Notes under the pieces: generated by a model | Seen by the model: the letters and a program-made list of their open reading frames with translations, nothing else | Told to the model about the DNA's origin: nothing | Database searches by the model: none | In this document: positions 21,049-31,990 of the stretch, in pieces | How positions within the stretch are numbered: position 1 is the first letter of the stretch | How the letters are laid out: each line of letters starts with the position of its first letter | Position numbers and translations under genes: made by a program | From: Neckera pumila | Lineage: Eukaryota; Streptophyta; Bryopsida; Hypnales; Neckeraceae | Length of the DNA stretch: 64,000 nucleotides | Direction of reading: 5' to 3' | Assembly (NCBI GenBank): GCA_963969595.1 | Contig: OZ018409.1 | Span: 17,454,975 to 17,518,974 of the forward strand

Positions 21049-21821
21049 TCATCGATATAGATCAGGGTCAGGTGCTCGCTCATTCTCTCCTACATGCGCT
21101 CCTGAAAAGAAACCAGCGATTTGCTTGCAAGTTCCCCTTTCACAGGCAAAGGATGAAACGGTATCAAAAGATATGGTTACACTAAACTAATTCCTAAGAT
21201 TTTAAGACAACTGGTGAAGCAGCTATAGACCTGTCTTCTGCATCCCCCCCAAAAGTCATCGTTGTCATCTTTCATCAACCCAGGACTAGTTCCTGGGGTC
21301 AAGTTCCTAATCGTTTGTCCTTTTTCTACATTATCCCTAGAAAGTGCTTGTTCTTTATTACAAACCAAAAACCACCCACTAATCCTGATACTGAGTCTCC
21401 ATACAAATCCCCGTATAAACCACCCTTGTTAGGGGATTTTACCTTGTCCAAATACTGCTGAAGCCTTTGCGTCACACCTGGTATTGACCCACCCTGTACT
21501 TTCCCCTTCGAATCATCTTGCCCCTTCGGGATAACTGTGAGTTGCACCAACGACTCATACTTGCCAACTAAAACTCCCTTCTCTGAGACCAATTGGTCCA
21601 GGTGTTCTGTACTCACATCTGCACCATCAGAGATGCCTACTACTTCCGCAAGAAATCCCCCATACTCGTCCCGAAATGACACCCCCGACTTCCTTGCCCG
21701 TTTTGTAGGCCTCTCAGATGCCCTTTCTTCCCCTCTTACTGTTCCTTCTGTAGAAGCATTCCTCTTGTGCCTGCACATGCCCAGGTCTGTGATTCTGCGG
21801 TGGGTTGAGCGAACGAGGAAC
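21049..21821 (-). CDS. Possible exons of an unrecognised gene
   Basis: On the minus strand an acceptor-like TTTGACAG at about 21829-21822 opens a continuous frame (FLVRSTHRRITDLGMCRHKR onward) that includes an ATG at 21778 and runs to 21326. It has a basic cluster RPTKRARK that could be a nuclear localisation signal, then a mixed charged region (DEYGGFLAEVVGISDGADVS) and QRLQQYLDKVKSPNKGG. A downstream acceptor (CTTTTCAG) leads to a short frame ending APDPDLYR then TGA at 21049-21051, which could be a last exon. The donor between them was not settled. No family is recognised. It lies in the CpG-retaining island and faces away from the GTPase gene. Confidence 0.3.
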
Positions 21822-21829
21822 TGTCAAAT

Positions 21830-23248
21830 AAATTACGAATTTCATAATATTTAAGATGTTGAATCAATGCATATAAGGTTATGTGTTGATTATTATTGGT
21901 CTATAATAGAAAATATTATTGGATATATTCCACTTCAGGCTTGATGGATAGCCACGACATTAAGACCATAGAATATAGTTGGTTACTGATGTATTGGAAT
22001 TGATGCACGCAACAAAAGTGAAAGAACAGGTCATACCTTTGATAGGGACTATGCTTCCGATTATCAACCTCGAAATGTGTTCGTTTCTTGGGTATCATAA
22101 CCCTAAAAAAGAACTATTCGTTGTCTTGGCATCGAATGACCTTCCCAACGTAATACGTTTCCGTTTTCATACAAGTGGCGGATCCCTGGTTCTTGAGGAA
22201 TCAGAGCGTGGCTATAGCGGACGCGAGCTTCCAATCCCATGCACTGCAAGTGCAGAGGGCTGCGATCGAGCTTGTGTTGCAGGTGGGACTGTTGTGTTGC
22301 CTTCCGAATCCGAGTGAGCGACCTTCCATGCGTATGGTGAACCAGTGATTCCAGGCAAATGAATATGCGACCATGGATGTCATTCTCCAGGCGCCATTCT
22401 TCGGCAGGCGCCAGCAATTCCAGTCCGATTTCCAGCAGTTACCAAGCTCCGTTCTCTTCCACCAGATCCTCGCCTCGTCTTGCGCCCCGATGAGCTATCG
22501 ATTTGTGTGCGGCCTCGCTGCTGCGCGACTTGCATCGCGATGCTTGGCTATGGCGGAGTGTCGTCAATTCTGACAATTCTGTGCTAGTTTTGTATAATTT
22601 GCGAATCCGATAAATCTATCTATGTGCAATGACCAAAGAGACGATGATGGATCATCCTACCTGCGATTGCCCATTTTGTCCTTATCATTGTCAATGTTGG
22701 AACTTACATATCTTCGTGCCATATACTGTAACTTAGGTTTGCTCATCAAGATTATCATTTCATTGCTTACTGATAGACTCACATTTTTTGGTTAGAGATT
22801 TATAGTGTAAATTTTCATGATATATTTTCAGTCATTAATTTTTTTGAAATCAAATTCAATTTCTGCACAGTAACCGCTCAGCAACTAAAAACTTTACTTT
22901 GAAATTCGAACTGCCTTCGTGTCTTATTCATGGGAGTCTCAGTTGTTTGAAGAGTTGTATGTTTCAAATCTGCTCTCAAGAAATACCCCTCTTCGTTTTT
23001 AGTACGCGCAAATTCTTTTGCCAACAATGTAGCAATTGCTTAGAAGTTTCAAAACACTCAGGATTGCAACAAACACACCTGGTAAATGTTGCGACCTATA
23101 TCGACAGATTTTTTATTGTACTAAGTGGAGTTTTACATGTAGCAAGATTGTAGCACCTTCCTGAGCGCTAAGAGGCATGCAACGCGTTCTATGAATAAGA
23201 TAACAACTGGGATTCTAGCATAAATGCACACCAGAATGTACACTAAAC
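21830..23248. other. Unassigned region, possible introns or UTR
   Basis: Balanced composition with CpG, for example at 22370-22560. Open frames on both strands overlap and none shows a domain. If the exon candidates at 21049-21821 and 23249-23378 belong to one minus-strand gene, this stretch would be intronic and may hide further small exons. Confidence 0.3.
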
Positions 23249-23378
23249 CATCTTGGTTTGTTAAATCAATCTCCTGTTCATACGCCCGCAAACCTTCAAC
23301 GGTGACAGGTTTGGCTGTGTAGAATGCATGAGAGCATCCCGACAGCAACCTCAAGAAATCGATGGCGAATGACATCGC
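23249..23378 (-). CDS. Possible exon of an unrecognised minus-strand gene
   Basis: Between a good acceptor (TTATATCATCAG, exon start 23378) and a donor (GATG then GTTTAG) there is a 130-nt open frame translating AMSFAIDFLRLLSGCSHAFY, then TAKPVTVEGLRAYEQEIDL, then TNQD. The amino-acid composition is that of a real globular protein rather than AT-driven noise. I cannot name the family. It could be an upstream exon of the candidate gene at 21049-21821, which would make that gene divergent from the GTPase starting at 24142. Confidence 0.3.
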
Positions 23379-24141
23379 CTGATGATATAAAAAATAAACC
23401 AAAAATGGCACTAACACGAAATGAGCCTAATATATGATGTAGACAACTTTGATTTAATTGGTAGAGAAATTTTCGAAATACAAAATCCTATGTTCTACTA
23501 GCTAAAACCTAACCTTTGCTCAATTCCGTATCGTCTTACTCAAGCAGTGTTTCGAGGTTGTAATAATTAAGGTAACAATCCTCAATGTACTCCTTTCCTC
23601 TTCGCCACTTCACACGGGAGAGATCATTTCAGGACAAAAACTTCGCATAACTTCTGAAGTCGGAAAGCAGCGGTAAACAAGTCTATCAAAGAGTGCAACG
23701 AAGCTCTACAGACGAAGTAAGATGGGTTAAAACATTGTGCGTGAACATTGCAGCAATGTGAGGAACCCAAGAGAAGCACGAGAGACCCAAATGGATTGAA
23801 CTTACGAGAACAGGTTGCGAGCAAAACAATGACGCAAATAATCCCGTTCCACTCAAAGATCTACAACATTCGTAGATTAAAAATCCCAACTCAGTAGGTC
23901 TTGCGGTCTTACTACTGCCTTGGTCTAGCAGCAACGTTTTTGCTCCATGCTAGCTTTCATGTTTTCATTTCGTATAGGAATCTCAAATCATCGGAATTTG
24001 CAAGATGATACGTGAGGTTTGACGCTTGTTCTTGTACAGTATATTTCCGCAATAATCATCGGAATTTAGCTGCAAGTTCCGATTGAATATTGGCGACCTC
24101 TCGTGGTTGATTTTCCTGTTTCTGTCTCTGAATTCGAGTCC

Positions 24142-27100
24142 ATGAATTCGATTGCGAAGAGTATTCGAGATCTTTCTGGTCGTAGCTTCAGAGCGCTTAC
24201 GCCGATTAGTAGGGTGGATGTTCCTTTCGTGGGAGCCCATCTATTGTGGAGAAATGCTCAACGGGGGGTGGCAGTTGCGGGGGGAAGAGATTTGTCGACG
24301 GGTTTTTTGCTTCGAGATTTGTTGGGGGATCTCTGGAGTACACGAATTTCAGCATCAGGCATTAGGAGTCGAGATTTTCACGCGTCCGCTTCTCAATGGC
24401 AGTACGGCTTCATGGGAGGCGAGTTGCGGCGGCTTCCCAGGCTGCTGATTGTGCAGCCGCGCGTTCTCCCTCCTGCAATCCTGAAGGCGAAGCTGATGGA
24501 AGCGATGCGGTTGGTAGATTCGCTGGAAGAACTGAGAGGAGCGGATGCGCCCGTGAAGAAGCGGCAGCAGTCGCCCTTTGTCTTGGTTCAAAGCCCGCGG
24601 TCTAATAAACGGGTTTCTGCCGGTACGAAGCTTTCTCATCCTTTTTCTTTGAAACATTACAATGTCATGCAGGTGTCGCGGATGGACTGTATGTCGAGAT
24701 TTACGTGCATGCGCGTTTTTTCGACCTAATTTCCCCTGTCAACATTTTTTTCGATTTAGGTTACAGGAAAACACGACATTCTCGTTCTCTTGTTCTATTC
24801 AAACAATAATTTGAACAGTTTCAGCGTTTTTGCAATCCTTGTATGTGTACTTACAGCTTCAGAGCAGAGTCTTTAAAAGCAGAATCGAACAAAATGCGGA
24901 GTATGGCAATACAAACGTCATTGAAATCTTGTGCGAACGAGAACATTCCGTTTTCCAGTAACACAAGTTTCAATCCTCGTCTCTTCTTTTTGCGCAATTT
25001 TAGAAGTCTCATATTTTGAATTCGGGGATAATGCAGGAGGCTACTTTGGAGCTGGAACAATCGAGACGGTGCGCATCCATGTGGATTTAGCAGCATCTCA
25101 GGTTTGATATCCTCATCTTCTTAAGAAACATCTTCACGACTGAACCCTTGCAAGTGAATCTGCTGTTTTTGCTTTGCTTTGGAATTAAATTTCGATAAAA
25201 ACTCTGTCACGTTGTCTACAGGAAGAGCTAGATGCGGTATTCGTCAATGCCACTCTGTCTGGAGTTCAGCAACGAAACCTCGAGGTTAGATAATCAACTA
25301 GGGTTTTGGGGTCATCAGCCCTAAACCCTAAACCCTTGTAACCCTTGTAACCCTTGTAATTCTGCTCCGAATTTTTAGTTCTTGATTGTTATGTACGGGC
25401 AGCAGGTTAGCCTTATTTGGCAAATTTGTGCGCTTTTGCAGGTCGCATGGGGCAAACCTGTCCTGGATCGTGTAGGACTTATCATTGAGATTTTTGGTGC
25501 CCACGCCCAAACCAAGGAAGCAAAACTACAGGTTTTCCTCTGACAACTCTTTTCCAATTCAATGTATGGGATGTTCAGAGCTTGTTTGTTATCTGTACAA
25601 CGCGAATAATTAATGAGGTGTGAGCTGAGGGTGTTTGGGTTTTTTCCATAGTATACAATCATTCCTTGAGAAAGATGGTGGTATAAACGTTACCAGTTCA
25701 TATAATAACTTGTTTCACTTCTAGACGTTTTGTTGCATTGGGATCTCTTCTCGTCCAAGTAATAAATACGTGCATTGTGAAGAAAATCTCTTGTGTGGAA
25801 GGCATTGACGGGATTACAATTTTCATTCTCTTATGCCTCAGGTTGAGTTGGCTGCTCTTAATTTTCAAAAAACCCGGCTAGTTCGGGTTCGTGGGAAAGG
25901 AGGGGCTCGTCTTGGGTTTGGTGCTGGTGGAGAAGCTGAGGTGGTTAGTGCTCGAGGGTATGTTCCTTGGTTCTTATAACTTTCTCTCAAGCTTCCTACG
26001 AGCTAATGAGCAATATGTATTTGTATGTACACTTTCGCGATTAGAGTAAGACATAATCATCTCCACAACCACAGGTACGTTAGCTGTGTTGCATTCCACT
26101 GATACTCTTAGTCTGTGTTTAGGTAAATGACAACGACTGTCCCAGCAAGCTGTGAGCGCTGTGATAATTCTGAAATGAGTTGTCTTTCAAAAGAGATTCT
26201 TTAGAACAACGACACAATAGAGCTACCAGTATTTATGCCATTTCTGGTTGAAAACAACTAAGATGATCAAAGACACACGAATGTGTCAGAGAAATGGATT
26301 TGCTGTTTGAAACAAACTGTGGTTTATCAGTGAACTATGTATGTAGATCCATATTGAAAAGGATGGTTCTACTGTATTCAACTTCTGATCATTACTGCTA
26401 GTTAAGTACTTGGAGGATCACCGTGTTGCACTGTCATACAGGCGAGCAAGTGGTGCAATTGGCGGAGCTGGTGAAACAGAGCTTCAATTGCAACGGCGCA
26501 GGTAAGGCATCTTGGTCTGTGCGCTTCTATTTGATAGTTTCTCAACAGAATTCTCTTGGGTTATGCCCTCATCTACCCTTCAAGAACTAAGGTCTTTCAA
26601 TTTTTTCTGTCCATGGATCTTTAGTTCATCACTCACTATATTAATACTCCTTTTAGAATCAATTGGACATAGAATGCACTTTCTGATGGAAAGCATTGTG
26701 CATAGCTGCATGGAGCAATGGAAGCGGTCATGAAAATTTTCAGATCTCCTATAGTGTTGCTTCATGGTATTTGATATATTCTCTGATTATTGCAGGATTG
26801 GAGATAGGGGAACTCGACTTAAAAAATTGCTCGCTGATGTGCGACGAACTCGGTCTTTGCATCGTGATTCACGTCGGCGACATGGAAGCAGTGACTCAGA
26901 GCTTCCGCTTGTAGCCGTTGTTGGTTATACGAATGCGGTAAGGTTGGTGCTGGAGACTTTAGGTTAGAACTAGCTTAGTGGTAGTGGCAGATAACTGGGT
27001 TGGTTGTGAGAGCCTTCCCTGATACTTGTGACTTCTTATATCAGTACCGAATATCTTAGTGGAGGTTATGAGGAGGTTATACCTTCCGGACCTCATTCCG

Positions 27101-28735
27101 AGGGTTATTATTGACACACAATTTTGGGATATGGCCTGTCAGGGAAAATCCTCTATGGTGGCTAGATTGTCACAGAGCGATGTCTACGTCGATGATAGGT
27201 ACCCGCATCTCATCTTTCCTGCTTGAATTGTGTATTATCGTATTCTGATATGCAAGAGTTTGGAGAACTTATGCAAGAATTTGGAGAACTTACAGGTCCT
27301 TATATCTGCGTTAGCAGCGATGATCAGAGGCTACTTCTACTCAGCGTACTTGCAGAGCTGCAAGATTTTGAGTAGGCAGGCATGCACTTAAGAAACATCT
27401 CAAATTGTATGCGTGTGGGGATGTTCAGGTTGTTTGCAACACTTGATTCTCGAGTGCGCAGCATCATTCTTCCATCAGGGTACACCCTTTCTTATCAACC
27501 CGATTGTCCTAATATTGCTGGTTCAGTTGTCATTTGCATTCCTCTGCTTTCTGTACAGGGTAGCTAGCGATCAATATACCTTCAATTTGAGTTCACGCAA
27601 AATACTGAGATTGGGAGTTTTTAGTGCTTAGCAGTAGGCGCTCACATGTATCGACTAATTTTTAGGATTTTGGCATGCAGGAAGAAAGTGTTGCTGAGTG
27701 ATACGGTCGGATTCATTTCTGATTTACCGCATCAGGTATGTACGTGCATATGTTAGACCATGCTTTCATTCATTGATGCACTTCTCTATTATTTCCTGGC
27801 CTTAAATTGATGCTGTGTAACATGGTATTACTTTAACCCTCTCTTGCAGCTAGTGGAGGCTTTTCAAGCAACCTTGCAAGAAGTGGTCGATGCCGATTTA
27901 TTGCTGGTAATCCTCATCCCAGGATCTTGGCGTTGACTCCTAAACCCTTCTTTTCATGTCTTGCCTGCAAGTTACTTCCTGACAATCGTGAACACTTCGC
28001 AGCATGTAATAGACAGCAGCGCTTCTAACGCGGATGAGCAGCGAGAGGCAGTGTTACAAGTGCTACGAGACATTGGTGTGCCCCCAGCCAAATTAGACAC
28101 ATGCATGGTAGAAGCATGGAATAAGGTAATCTCCGATCGTTTGTTTTACCAGAAGAGCGGTGCATGCGAGAATTCTTGAGAAATTGTTCCCTTCGAAACA
28201 GAAGAATTGCCGAATGCTCAATAAGTTCTATTGAAGTTATGTCTAAGTGTTATGTTCCTCTATGTATTCTGCATATGACTTGACGATTAAGTAGTGGCTT
28301 TCATATTTGCTCTTGAAGAGGACAGTTACATATTCATAAGCTGATATTGTAAAGCTCGTGACCTTTCATTTCATATGCTGTGCGCAGGTGGATCTTTTAG
28401 ATGATGATTCCGAAACCTACTGTCGGAACAACATGCTCATGCTCGAAGACAGACCCATGAAATTTCCTGATGATGACGAAGATGAGTCGGTGTGTGGACC
28501 TGTAGAGGGAACATCTGACGTGAGAGACTTTGATGTTGAAGTTTCAAAAACTAGTACAACGTGTGGTGACATGCCAGAACCAACTGTGGTCGCTGGTTTT
28601 GGAGTGTCTGAAGGAAGTGTACCAAAATTGAGCACGTCAACAACTACAGGAATTGGATTAGCGGCCCTATTAGAGACTATTGACAAGAAGCTTGAGAATG
28701 TTATAAATAGATCCTGTGAACGTGTTCAGAGATGA
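24142..28735 (+). CDS. HflX/GTPBP6-type organellar GTPase, 13 exons
   Basis: Exons, all with GT-AG borders and consistent phases: 24142-24622, 25037-25101, 25222-25284, 25442-25531, 25842-25957, 26442-26501, 26796-26937, 27143-27198, 27429-27479, 27681-27735, 27850-27906, 28003-28125, 28388-28735. The product is 568 residues. The Ser/Arg/Ala-rich first ~95 residues look like an organellar targeting peptide (start at ATG 24142; the frame is open upstream but lacks ATG). The HflX N-domain follows (LIVQPRVLPPAILKAKL, YFGAGTIETV, VFVNATLSGVQQRNLE, VLDRVGLIIEIFGAHAQT, GGAGETELQLQRRR), then the GTPase domain: GYTNAGKSS (335-343), LFATLD, DTVGF (382-386), NKVD (452-455). HflX proteins act on ribosomes; the best match by memory is the mitochondrial plant GTPBP6-like branch, with an acidic stretch after NKVD. 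Convergent with histone H4. Confidence 0.9.
25319..25359 (+). repeat. Telomere-like repeat and 9-bp triplication in intron 3
   Basis: CCCTAAACCCTAAACCC, two plant telomere-type units, runs directly into three perfect copies of CCCTTGTAA (25333-25359). It lies about 35 bp after the exon 3 donor. The sequence contains the AAACCCTA core of the plant telo-box, known from promoters and first introns of translation-related genes; a regulatory role here is inference. Confidence 0.85.
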
Positions 28736-29393
28736 AACATAAATCCTCTCCTGACAGGAATATTTTGTTGTTGATGAAAAATAGCGATTTCATTAGCGTT
28801 ACTGACTGACGCGTTTCGGAGATCCCTTGGCTTATCAAGTTAACTAATTTTGTAAGCCACATAATACTTCATGATCACATAATACTGGTCCCATCACATA
28901 TTTGCTGAATATATCAACTAAACGAAACCACAGCTCTAAATCCAAAATGGATGTCTGGTGCGATATATTATGAAACATCTCATGATCAAAGACATGATTA
29001 GTGAGGAGAAAGCTAATCTCAGTAGCAAAAGTACGGACACAAAATAATCAGAAGTGTATTGGGATGAACTAAGCGACAAACCACAAACCTTCCGACCGGA
29101 ACTCCCATTTGGACCATCTGGCTAAGACAATGGTATCTTACGCGCGTACGACTATACACTTAGACAGCACAGCACCAACAGAGGTATGATGAGGCAAAAA
29201 TAAAATGAATGCGACAAACATGACGCGGTACCGTTTCATTGAAACCGAATCCCATGAACCTCACCAAAAAAAGAACATCAACAAGACCACCAAAGTACAC
29301 CACTGCAAGACAGCAGATTTGATAAGAGTTCACAGAACTGGTGGTGTTAAGTAACACCGGAAAAGCAACGAAGGCTAAGCACAAGTGTGCAAC
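28736..29393. other. 3' intergenic region between convergent genes
   Basis: This 658-bp spacer separates the stop codons of the GTPase (+) and histone H4 (-). It should hold both 3' ends. No ORF with a domain, and no clear plant histone 3' signal or terminator, was identified by eye. Confidence 0.5.
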
Positions 29394-29840
<447 letters not shown>

Positions 29841-29849
29841 TTATATATT
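29841..29849 (-). promoter_or_regulatory. TATA-like box of the H4 gene
   Basis: On the minus strand AAATATATAA lies about 140 bp upstream of the H4 ATG, in a GC-richer surround. Position and sequence fit a TATA box giving a 5' UTR of roughly 100 nt. Seen by eye only. Confidence 0.55.
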
Positions 29850-29916
29850 TCGGCACGGGTGGGCTCGTTGGGAGGACGGGTCTGAGCAGAGCTGGGTAAC
29901 CCTCGATGGGTGGATA

Positions 29917-29952
29917 GCGCGGGAGTTTTGAATTCGAATTTCAGTTCCCGCC
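29917..29952 (-). promoter_or_regulatory. Two E2F-like motifs upstream of H4
   Basis: GCGCGGGAG (29917-29925; CTCCCGCGC on the gene strand) and TTCCCGCC (29945-29952; GGCGGGAA on the gene strand) fit the E2F consensus TTSSCGSS or its near variants. They lie about 70-110 bp upstream of the TATA-like box. E2F sites are established regulators of S-phase genes in plants; function here is inferred. The classic plant histone octamer CGCGGATC was not found. Confidence 0.5.
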
Positions 29953-30179
29953 TGTTGCACGAAACCCTGAATCCCTGACGATTTTTTCTTTTTCTTTATC
30001 GAATTTTCAAGAGTGAAATGTCGCCTGAACTCTAAAACATCAGGTGCCTCTTTAATCCTTAAACTCCTCGATCCTTTTTTGATTTTTTGAATTTTTGCGC
30101 ATTTTTGCTTATATCTTTGTATAGAAATATCGTTTACCTCAATTTCATGCAATTGTTGTCTTTTCAACAATCAAGTATA

Positions 30180-30954
30180 ACATTGGATGAATGAGAAGTT
30201 AGTTGAACTTAATAGTGGCTGCAAGTCCTCTGTTCATTGTCAGAACATGGACGTTGGAGCGCTTAAGGGTATTCTGGATGATGAATGGATTGAAATTCAA
30301 GTTTCATTTTCATTATTGTTTGGATGAAAGTCATTCTAATTTGTGGAGATACTTTATGAAGTTGTTAGCATATCTAATGTTTGGATTTGGTGTTATTAGA
30401 ATATATTTTTCTAAGATTACAAATGTAGAAATATGTCAAGCAAGTCAAAATTGCATTAACTCTAATTCAAAATTGGATTTGCAAAAATCAGGTCATAGAT
30501 TTAAATAATCCAAAAATTTCAAAAAATCACCATGTCAAGAGAATCTCATTTCAAATCATACCATTACAACAAATAGTACTCAAAATGATAAAATTTTGCT
30601 TATAATTGATTTTTTGAAGGAAATTTGAAATTTCCAATTAGATTTTTTTTATAAACATTGGTGATAGCATTGATGAATCTAACCGTATAGATAGAATCCA
30701 AAATTCAAAGTCGACAAGTTTTATTTGTATTTCACTTCCAAAATATTCTTCCAAATAGCATTTTATAATGATTTTTTTCAAATCGTGAATTTTGGAGACA
30801 CTCTAGATGTTTAGCAATTAATGACCAAAAGGGAGTCACTGAGAGCAAATATTTGGCTGTAGCTCCTTAGAGGATCTGCACCCAAGCACCTTAGAAATGA
30901 TGCATTCTATAGAGGTTATAGGTGGAGAAAAATTCACCACCTTCCCATGCTATA
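30180..30954. other. AT-rich intergenic DNA
   Basis: Composition drops abruptly from the CpG-retaining H4 region to AT-rich, CpG-poor sequence. The long plus-strand frame near 30203-30508 starts at a non-ATG codon and has no domain; it is treated as chance. Confidence 0.5.
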
Positions 30955-31402
30955 AGGTAAAAGATCCCATTGTGGTCAAATGGCCCATGATGGACACCTA
31001 ATGACCCCATTGTGTTTTTTCAGACCATAATCAATGCCTTATACAATGATTATACAATATGGAGTAATTAGTGACCTTAATAGGTACTTCTGACTTTTCA
31101 ATGTAAAATTCTTTGTAAAAAATGATTTTTTAGGTCTTCCATGTTTGAAAATGTTGTGACTACATTGGGTAGGAAGATGACCATATTGGATTCAGATTTT
31201 GTTGGTCATGAGGTAGCCTTCAAACTCCTATAGGCAAATCACTTCAATAATTCAGAACTAATTTATATTTGGTCCAAAAAATATAATTTCAAATGTCCTC
31301 ATTGTCTCTCACACTTATCTTTGTGTGGAAAAAAATTTGATAAATTTTAGCAATGGCATGAGGGCTTACTCCTAATTTTGACCGCAATGGGGTCTTTTAC
31401 CT
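30955..31402. mobile_element. TA-flanked 448-bp MITE, complete copy
   Basis: Inverted ends AGGTAAAAGATCCCATTG and AGGTAAAAGACCCCATTG continue as (T/C)GGTCAAA, with TA immediately outside on both sides (30953-30954 and 31403-31404). The interior is non-coding. A truncated inverted copy lies at 7857-8279, which makes the boundaries convincing. TA flanks suggest a Tc1/mariner-type donor transposase. Confidence 0.85.
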
Positions 31403-31619
31403 TAGTAAACTAAAGACTATTGATCATTGCTGCTTCCTTGAGACAAGAGATAGTTTGCTCTAAAAGCGACCATTTAACAGTTTGGAATTGTTGCCTTTCA
31501 AAGAAGCAAAATTCCTTGAAATCATTTTCAAAAAATTTGTAGAAAGAAAAATGAAATTGGCATCTAATCCAAGTTGTTTCATATTTTTTGGACCTTTGTG
31601 AAATTAGTTACAAACAAGT

Positions 31620-31990
31620 GTGCCCTTATGCCATTGCTATAATAAAAATAAAAATGAAAGAGGTTTTTTAATTTTTCAATTCAAATTTTTTTTTTTATAC
31701 ACAAAGGCGTGGAAAGGGCTTTATTGCGGTGGGAGAGGTTGCATTCTTGATGCAATAGAAAGCTCTATGCACAAAGGAGTGCAAGGCCCTTGTGGTTTTG
31801 CGGCATTTGGACATGCAATGCAAAAGTTATGTTTTTTCAAAATAAAAGGTAATATAATTCAATTTTTTTTTATCCATATAAAACTTTGAAAATCAATGAC
31901 TTTCACATCAAAGGTCCAAATGCCACAAAACAAAGTCCGTGCACCCCTCCTTGCCAAGAGCTTTTGAGCAATACTAAAGTGCTTGCCGAA
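31620..31990 (+). repeat. Member of a dispersed repeat
   Basis: Two facing segments, GCACAAAGGAGTGCAAGG..GACATGCAATGC and GTCCAAATGCCACAAAAC..GTGCACCCCTCCTTGCCAAG, are roughly inverted copies of each other and are related to 3060-3560 and to the tandem at 34353-34650. It looks like an old foldback element without preserved ends. Confidence 0.4.

Noticed and set aside
24103..24141. Extension of the GTPase N-terminus to 24103
   Set aside because: The upstream codons are open but begin at GTG; the first ATG is 24142 and is followed by a plausible targeting peptide.
30203..30508. A 101-residue hydrophobic protein downstream of H4
   Set aside because: It starts at a non-ATG codon, its composition follows the AT-rich background, and it has no recognisable domain.
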